Part shown: positions 60,644 to 64,000 of the stretch, piece by piece
How positions within the stretch are numbered: the first letter of the stretch is position 1
Layout of the letters: every line of letters starts with the position of its first letter
Source: RUG100 sp963542695
GTDB lineage: Bacteria > Bacillota > Clostridia > Peptostreptococcales > Anaerovoracaceae
DNA length: 64,000 nt
Assembly (NCBI GenBank): GCA_963542695.1
Contig: CAUTYX010000009.1
Span: 18,367-82,366 of the forward strand
Direction: 5' to 3'
Position numbers and translations under genes: made by a program
Notes under the pieces: model-generated
What the model saw: the letters and a program-made list of their open reading frames with translations, nothing else
What the model was told of the DNA's origin: nothing
Databases searched by the model: none

Positions 60644-60814
60644 ATGAAAGAAAATATTCTGTATGGTTTATGTAAATATCATCAACCCGATAGCGATGGA
60701 GAATGGATTTGCATAAATAAAATAAGTGATTATTATACAGACTTTACTAGCTATGATCATAGCTGTTCAGACTTTGAAGACAGGGACGAACGATTCAGGG
60801 AGGATGAGAGATGA
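60644..60814 (+). CDS. Small hypothetical phage protein
   Basis: 56 residues, ATG seven bases after AGGGAGG. It is short and acidic, rich in Asp, Tyr and Ser, with a charged tail (DFEDRDERFREDER) and three cysteines; no domain recognised. It is the first gene after the repeat cluster. Confidence 0.55.
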   Translation: MKENILYGLCKYHQPDSDGEWICINKISDYYTDFTSYDHSCSDFEDRDERFREDER

Positions 60815-60834
60815 ATTGAATGAGAGGTGCAAAG

Positions 60835-61033
60835 ATGATACCGAAATTTAGAGCTTGGGATAAAAAACAAAAAGTTATATGCGAAGTTGAATCGATTGAT
60901 TTTATAAATAATGACGCAATTTTATTCTATGAAGGTCGCAGTTACACTGAACATTTTGAGAACATTATCTTCATGCAATCTAACAGAGACCGGCAGAGGT
61001 GTGGGCGGATTTGGAAGCACGGGGGAGAAATAA
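60835..61033 (+). pseudogene. YopX-like 5' fragment joined to a dUTPase 3' tail
   Basis: From ATG 60835 (GAGAGGTG six bases upstream) the frame reads a typical YopX N-terminus (MIPKFRAWDKKQKVICEVES, then HFENIIFMQS). After about base 60980 it loses YopX character. In the next frame the bases 60980-61030 encode LTETGRGVGGFGSTGEK followed by a stop at 61031. This is motif V of trimeric dUTPase (RGxGGFGSTG). A deletion has therefore fused the front of a YopX gene to the end of a dut gene, out of frame. The YopX frame itself runs on into the next gene without a stop. Confidence 0.75.
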
Positions 61034-61035
61034 CC

Positions 61036-61374
61036 ATGACGAAAAGAGAAAAAATTTTGAATGAAGCAAAGAGAATTGTTACTGGAGACAGAAATAGACA
61101 ATACGGAGAACCGGAGGACTGTTTTGCAGAAATTGCAGACCTATGGAGTATCTATCTAGGTAAAAGCATTGACACACTAGATGTACCGGTGATGATGGTA
61201 TTGCTCAAGGTGGCAAGGTTGAAAAATGCCAAAGGAACAGCGGAACCAATCACAGATAACTTGGTAGATATTGCCGGATATGCAGCATGTGCAAACGAGA
61301 TTGATAGAGTAACCGAGACAGAAAAGGACTGTTGGCTAGAGGATGTACTAAAGCATTTAGACCGGCAGTGGTAA
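61036..61374 (+). CDS. DUF6378-like phage protein
   Basis: 112 residues from ATG 61036, nine bases after GGGGGAG. TKREKILNEAKRIVTGDRNRQYGEPEDCFAEIADLWSIYLG and MMVLLKVARLKNAKGTAEPITDNLVDIAGYAACANEID match a common phage family (DUF6378) of all-alpha proteins. Nucleotide-metabolism relatives of the MazG/all-alpha NTPase type have been suggested for such sequences, but that is not shown here. In frame, the protein can also be read as an extension of the YopX fragment upstream, giving a 179-residue fusion; I prefer the separate start. Confidence 0.75.
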   Translation: MTKREKILNEAKRIVTGDRNRQYGEPEDCFAEIADLWSIYLGKSIDTLDVPVMMVLLKVARLKNAKGTAEPITDNLVDIAGYAACANEIDRVTETEKDCWLEDVLKHLDRQW

Positions 61375-61627
61375 GCAGTTATTAAAGCGGCAAGTCAATA
61401 TTTAATCGCAGTCAAGAAAAGCTGACAGGAACAGCAATTTGAATCACAAAGAAAAGGGAGACGAACCGCAGAGATAGAGCCTTGCTTGTTAATTAACGCT
61501 AATTTTTATTCACGTTTCGGCACAAACACACAACAGTTAGCGTTGAGAAAATACGATGTAGCATACAAAACACACGGTGGCGGTAATCACGCCGCCACTG
61601 ACCGCAAGGCTTTTGGAAGGAGAAATA
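61375..61627 (+). other. 253-base non-coding stretch with two perfect inverted repeats
   Basis: AACGCTAA (61495-61502) pairs with TTAGCGTT (61537-61544) around 34 bases. GTGGCGG (61577-61583) pairs with CCGCCAC (61592-61598) around 8 bases, and lies about 18 bases before the next ribosome site. One frame is open from about 61426 to 61638 but has no usable start. In a phage region where genes otherwise overlap, this is unusual; a structured RNA or leader is possible. Confidence 0.45.
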
Positions 61628-61885
61628 ATGACGAGTAGAAAACCATATAAATATCCTATGGATAATGACAGAAAAATTTTAAGAGCCTACCTAGATGATT
61701 TGAACATACACGATATGGTAGACCTAGTATTCGATTATGACAGGGAAACTTTAAAGGAACTAGAAAGAGCAATATCGGACTATATAGCAAGAAACCTTGA
61801 AAAAATAGATGTTAAAAACATCATAGCTGATGAGATTGGACACGAAAAATATTTTGAAAAGCTGAAAGGAGAAATGAAAAAATGA
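61628..61885 (+). CDS. Small hypothetical phage protein
   Basis: 85 residues from ATG 61628 with GGAAGGAG upstream; an earlier in-frame ATG overlaps the hairpin and has no site. Mostly helical (RKILRAYLDDLNIHDMVDLVFDYDRETLKELERAISDYIARNLEKIDVKNIIADEI). No recognised domain. Its stop overlaps the next start by 4 bases. Confidence 0.65.
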   Translation: MTSRKPYKYPMDNDRKILRAYLDDLNIHDMVDLVFDYDRETLKELERAISDYIARNLEKIDVKNIIADEIGHEKYFEKLKGEMKK

Positions 61886-62025
61886 TGTTGGATATTTCAT
61901 ACATAAACAACGTGAATGAACTGAAAAAGATTTTAAGAAGCAAAGGTATTTCTGAACAAAAATGTCAAGAGATAGCATACAAGTTAAATCAGATGGTAGA
62001 AGAAGCGATGAACGCACCGTTATAG
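61882..62025 (+). CDS. Very small hypothetical phage protein
   Basis: 47 residues, coupled to the previous gene by an ATGA overlap (a second ATG is three bases on). Helical, SYINNVNELKKILRSKGISEQKCQEIAYKLNQMVEEAM. Codon use and coupling support a real gene; function unknown. Confidence 0.55.
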   Translation: MMLDISYINNVNELKKILRSKGISEQKCQEIAYKLNQMVEEAMNAPL

Positions 62026-62091
62026 GATTTAACGCACGAGTGCATTAAAAAAACACATTTCATCGAATTCGATGGAATTAAGGAGAAACAC

Positions 62092-62439
62092 ATGGACATC
62101 ACAAAAGAGGAAAAACTGGAAGATATTAAAAAAGCAGAGGAAATGTACAGGCAAGCTGATGAGCTGATAAAAAAGGCAGACAAACTGATAAAAAGAAAAA
62201 TCAGAGGTGTTGATGTCGTAAGAGATGACAATGCGATAAGCATGGAACCATACAGAGGAATGGTGGAAGTACACCTGTACAAAGGCATTTTGAGGCTTGA
62301 AAAACTGTTAGGTGTAAAAGCTGAACCAGAAATAAGGTTTGATGGCAGCAAAGCAAGAAATAGAAAAGTATTGTGTATTAATGGCATTAAGTTTTTTCAG
62401 ATTGGGGAAGCGACACAATCAAGACATCACTTTAAATAG
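62092..62439 (+). CDS. Hypothetical phage protein
   Basis: 115 residues, ATG after AAGGAGAAACAC. The first 45 residues are a lysine/glutamate-rich helix likely to form a coiled coil (EEKLEDIKKAEEMYRQADELIKKADKLIK). A compact mixed domain follows (AISMEPYRGMVEVHLYKGILRLEKLLG, then KVLCINGIKFFQIGEA). No name can be given. Confidence 0.65.
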   Translation: MDITKEEKLEDIKKAEEMYRQADELIKKADKLIKRKIRGVDVVRDDNAISMEPYRGMVEVHLYKGILRLEKLLGVKAEPEIRFDGSKARNRKVLCINGIKFFQIGEATQSRHHFK

Positions 62440-62453
62440 AAAAGGAGAAACCC

Positions 62454-62501
62454 ATGGAAAGAAAAGAGATTATCAAGGAGTTTAGCGATGAAAGAGAATA
62501 A
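62454..62501 (+). CDS. Possible 15-residue leader peptide
   Basis: ATG 62454 has a good AAAGGAGAAA site, and the frame (MERKEIIKEFSDERE) ends 14 bases into the next gene. It probably serves translational coupling, since the DUF551 gene has AAGGAG within this peptide's reading frame. Weakly supported as a product. Confidence 0.3.
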   Translation: MERKEIIKEFSDERE

Positions 62502-62790
62502 CAACTGGATTCCAGTTAGCGAGAGATTGCCGGATTATGATAGCTATGACGAGATAATCGCAACGGTTGACGGAGAGCATTGTGGAGTGCAGTACATAAA
62601 TGCCGTTGTAACAGACGTATATTTTGAAGATGGTGAATGGTTTATGTATGGACTAAAAATGGAAAATCTAAAAGTCTTAGCATGGCAACCACTGCCGGAG
62701 CCGTGGAGAGGAGAGGAAAATGAAACGAGAATTGCTGATAAAAGAACTCAAAAGAGTGAGAGAAGAACTGGTTACAAATGGTTGTTATAA
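62488..62790 (+). CDS. DUF551-like phage protein
   Basis: 100 residues. NNWIPVSERLPDYDSYDEIIATVDG at the start and VLAWQPLPEPWRGEE further on are the two ends of the DUF551 domain, with YFEDGEWFMYG between. These occur widely in phages with unknown function. After the PLPEPW motif the frame runs about 25 residues further (KRTQKSERRTGYKWLL) over the beginning of the next gene; that tail looks non-conserved. Confidence 0.75.
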   Translation: MKENNNWIPVSERLPDYDSYDEIIATVDGEHCGVQYINAVVTDVYFEDGEWFMYGLKMENLKVLAWQPLPEPWRGEENETRIADKRTQKSERRTGYKWLL

Positions 62791-63136
62791 CAATGGATTT
62801 GACAAAGGCAGTGCCGGTGACAGATTTAAGATTGAGGATAATGAACTTTTTATCTATAACAGATTTGCAGCAGAAAAATGGTTAGATGCTTACGATGTTT
62901 CCATAAATAGATTTGAGGTTTTAAGAAACGCCAAAAAAGTAGAAAAAAGATACATCGTGCCTTTGCCAAACCTAAAGACTTCAGATGGAGAACAGCAATA
63001 CCTGACTCAAAAAGGTACTTTCTTTGCTTCAAGATGGGACAAGGATTTAAGGCAGACGTGGAAGGAAAAAGATTTGGTGCATATTCCTAACGGGTATAGA
63101 CAGTATGCCGTGGAAGTGGGAGAGGTGGAAAAATGA
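62720..63136 (+). CDS. DUF1642-like phage protein
   Basis: 138 residues, ATG after GGAGAGGAAA inside the preceding gene (71-base overlap). The N-terminal helical part (LIKELKRVREELVTNGCYNNGFDKG) is followed by the C-terminal region EKRYIVPLPNLKTSDGEQQYL and DLVHIPNGYRQYAVEVGEVEK. That matches the DUF1642 ending found in Gram-positive phages. Function unknown. Its stop overlaps the next small frame. Confidence 0.7.
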   Translation: MKRELLIKELKRVREELVTNGCYNNGFDKGSAGDRFKIEDNELFIYNRFAAEKWLDAYDVSINRFEVLRNAKKVEKRYIVPLPNLKTSDGEQQYLTQKGTFFASRWDKDLRQTWKEKDLVHIPNGYRQYAVEVGEVEK

Positions 63137-63213
63137 AAAGAAGTGATTTAGAACAGTACCTAGGTAAATATGTAGAAGTGACTCTATTTGATGATTGTGA
63201 GGATAGAAAATGA
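63133..63213 (+). pseudogene. Truncated phage gene, 26-codon remnant
   Basis: The frame MKRSDLEQYLGKYVEVTLFD is the conserved beginning of a small beta-rich phage protein family that I recall as usually continuing for about 40-70 residues. Here it diverges after LFD and stops at 63211. It overlaps both neighbours by ATGA junctions. Probably a deletion remnant, though a functional mini-protein cannot be excluded. Confidence 0.5.
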
Positions 63214-63296
63214 ATAGCACAGTAATCTTAACAACCGGCATTATATGTCTGACTATAATAATTTTAACGATGTTGAACATGGGAGGTAGGGACTAA
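63210..63296 (+). CDS. 28-residue single-pass membrane peptide
   Basis: MNSTVILTTGIICLTIIILT is almost all hydrophobic, one membrane span, then MLNMGGRD. It is coupled on both sides (ATGA with the preceding frame; TAATG with the next). Small, but the arrangement supports translation. Confidence 0.45.
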   Translation: MNSTVILTTGIICLTIIILTMLNMGGRD

Positions 63297-63445
63297 TGCA
63301 AGAGCCAATTTGTAAAGACAGCCGTAAGTGTTTTGCGAAAAGCAAGCAAAACCGGTGCAGAATCCTGTCTGAAACCGATTATGCTGATAAGGAATGCCCA
63401 TTCTGTAGAGAAAAATACGAGGACAGCGACCATGAAAAGAAATGA
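63296..63445 (+). CDS. Small zinc-knuckle-like phage protein
   Basis: 49 residues, ATG after GGGAGGTAGGG. Five cysteines (QEPICKDSRKCFAKS, RCRIL, ECPFC) form a likely zinc site. Similar mini-proteins sit just before ArpU-type regulators in many gut phages, by my recollection. It overlaps the regulator start by 14 bases. Confidence 0.65.
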   Translation: MQEPICKDSRKCFAKSKQNRCRILSETDYADKECPFCREKYEDSDHEKK

Positions 63446-63836
63446 CCTTGAGAAACTCAGAAGCTTGAAGCGAGAAATAACATACCTCCAGGAAGCCCTA
63501 AAACAGCCCCAGGAGCCGTCCGAAGTGGTCATAGCGTATAAAGACTACACAAAGAGTGCAAAAGGCATTCCACGGGCAGATAGGGGGCTTGACGGGGGTC
63601 AGGAAAATAGGGATAGACTAGTTTATTTACTGGAGGCCAAAGTAAAAGAGCGTATGCGGCTTGTGGAAGCCATGGAAAAATGGATTGATTCAGTGGAGGA
63701 TCCAGAGATTAGACTGATTCTCCGGATGTACTACGGACGAGGAGTTAAACATGCTGATATAGGGGCTTGTCTTGGATATACCGCTTCGGGGGTTAAGCAG
63801 AAACTACGCCGATTCTGGAAAAGTCAAAAATTCTAA
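63432..63836 (+). CDS. ArpU/RinA-like late transcription regulator
   Basis: 134 residues from ATG 63432; the longer open frame runs back over the zinc-knuckle gene and is rejected. N-terminal coiled coil (NDLEKLRSLKREITYLQEALKQ). The C-terminal sigma-region-4-like helix-turn-helix reads EDPEIRLILRMYYGRGVKHADIGACLGYTASGVKQKLRRFW. ArpU/RinA-type proteins switch on phage structural genes. The position, last before the late region and next to a promoter with tandem repeats, supports that role. Confidence 0.82.
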   Translation: MKRNDLEKLRSLKREITYLQEALKQPQEPSEVVIAYKDYTKSAKGIPRADRGLDGGQENRDRLVYLLEAKVKERMRLVEAMEKWIDSVEDPEIRLILRMYYGRGVKHADIGACLGYTASGVKQKLRRFWKSQKF

Positions 63837-63840
63837 AACT

Positions 63841-63874
63841 GTAGCCCTTTGTAGCCCTTGACCTATGTTATACT
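63841..63874 (+). promoter_or_regulatory. Candidate activator-dependent late promoter
   Basis: Tandem GTAGCCCTT at 63841 and 63851 with a period of exactly 10 bp, followed by an extended -10 TGTTATACT (63866-63874). The repeats occupy the -35 region, which has no consensus -35. This suggests activation by the adjacent ArpU-like protein. Confidence 0.6.
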
Positions 63875-63921
63875 TTAGTCGTGAAAAGTGACTCTATGCA
63901 TTTTTTATAACACGATGTTTC

Positions 63922-63953
63922 GCACAAAACCACCCAAATAGGTGGTTTTGTGC
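63922..63953. terminator. Perfect 13-bp hairpin at the end of the biological sequence
   Basis: GCACAAAACCACC, 6-base loop CAAATA, GGTGGTTTTGTGC. The stem is preceded by CGATGTTTC and followed directly by adapter sequence, so whether a T tract follows is unknown. It could be a terminator or an RNA structure in the late leader. Confidence 0.5.
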
Positions 63954-64000
63954 CTGTCTCTTATACACATCTCCGAGCCCACGAGACTACGCTGCATCTC
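63954..64000. other. Illumina Nextera adapter (not biological)
   Basis: CTGTCTCTTATACACATCT (63954-63972) is the Tn5 mosaic end used in Nextera libraries. The 15 bases CCGAGCCCACGAGAC complete the read-2-side adapter. TACGCTGC matches a standard i7 index by my recollection, and ATCTC begins the flow-cell sequence. The 19+15+8+5 layout accounts for all 47 bases. The contig should be trimmed at 63953. Confidence 0.97.

Larger units (their letters stand above)
49581..63953. mobile_element. Left part of a prophage integrated at tRNA-Ser
   Basis: Boundaries: the left edge is the 3' end of tRNA-Ser (core likely within 49640-49670). The right edge is beyond the sequence, since no second tRNA 3' end is present. 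The integrase faces the tRNA. Lysogeny, replication and late-regulator modules follow in the canonical siphovirus order. Terminase, capsid, tail and lysis genes are absent because the contig stops. The region is denser in small genes, with much shorter spacing than the chromosomal part. Confidence 0.9.

Noticed and set aside
60835..61374. Programmed frameshift or single fused YopX-DUF6378 protein
   Set aside because: The alternative frame encodes a dUTPase tail with its own stop, which points to a deletion scar; DUF6378 has its own start and ribosome site.
61426..61638. Long open frame before the 61628 gene
   Set aside because: No ATG/GTG with a ribosome site, and it runs through both inverted repeats; more likely non-coding.

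Overview
The window reads as chromosomal DNA of a low-to-moderate GC anaerobic Bacillota, most likely class Clostridia. Supporting signs are strong GGAGG-type ribosome sites, frequent TTG/GTG starts, extended -10 promoters, a split transketolase, an ATP-cone NrdR, an AddA-type helicase-nuclease, an oxygen-scavenging flavodiiron protein, an NADP-type glutamate dehydrogenase, and an acyl-CoA dehydrogenase with its Etf pair. Together these suggest an oxygen-sensitive amino-acid or acyl-CoA fermenter. A family-level name would be a guess.

Layout. 1-9.7 kb: tail of a trigger-factor-like chaperone, then nrdR-cmk-DUF1015, then a shape/division operon radC-mreB-mreC-mreD-mrdA-minD. 9.7-18.3 kb: gpmI and addA diverge from a perfectly symmetric promoter, followed by a secreted papain-family protease and gdhA. 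18.5-25.4 kb: a tight three-gene operon of unknown purpose. It encodes a 1599-residue fusion (HD domain, helical repeats, NadD-like nucleotidyltransferase, phosphoribosyltransferase-like motif), a lactate-dehydrogenase-like protein lacking the usual catalytic Asp, and a Cys-rich flavodoxin-like protein. 25.4-29.5 kb: mgtE-nnrD-split transketolase. 29.6-38.2 kb: threonine ammonia-lyase, an S51-like peptidase, etfA/etfB/acyl-CoA dehydrogenase, a flavodiiron protein and recJ. 38.3-49.5 kb: ctp, a TrpR-like regulator, a phosphopantetheinyl transferase, recX-unknown-rmuC-phosphoesterase-deoB-pdp, a GH73-type glucosaminidase, a thioesterase and an M29 aminopeptidase.

49.58-63.95 kb is the left part of a prophage integrated at a tRNA-Ser(CGA) gene. 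It holds an integrase, an Abi_2 defence gene preceded by a compact structured RNA that ends in a terminator hairpin sequestering the abi ribosome site, a CI-like/Cro-like switch with GTAACTT-N3-AAGTTAC operators, and an unusual run of alternating-strand small genes separated by three copies of a direct-repeat divergent promoter module. Next come a replication/recombination block (Sak4-like ATPase, DUF669 SSB-like, ERCC4 nuclease, CHC2 zinc finger, DUF927 helicase) and a repeat cluster that could be the replication origin. After that are many small accessory genes, including a YopX-dUTPase deletion scar, then an ArpU/RinA-like late regulator and a candidate late promoter. The structural genes and right attachment site are not in the window.

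The last 47 bases (63954-64000) are not biological: they match an Illumina Nextera adapter with an index, so the true sequence ends at 63953.

The strongest candidates for undescribed biology are the structured RNA in front of the Abi_2 gene, the 18.5-25.4 kb operon, and the repeat-flanked convergent gene-pair cassettes at 54.1-55.0 kb.
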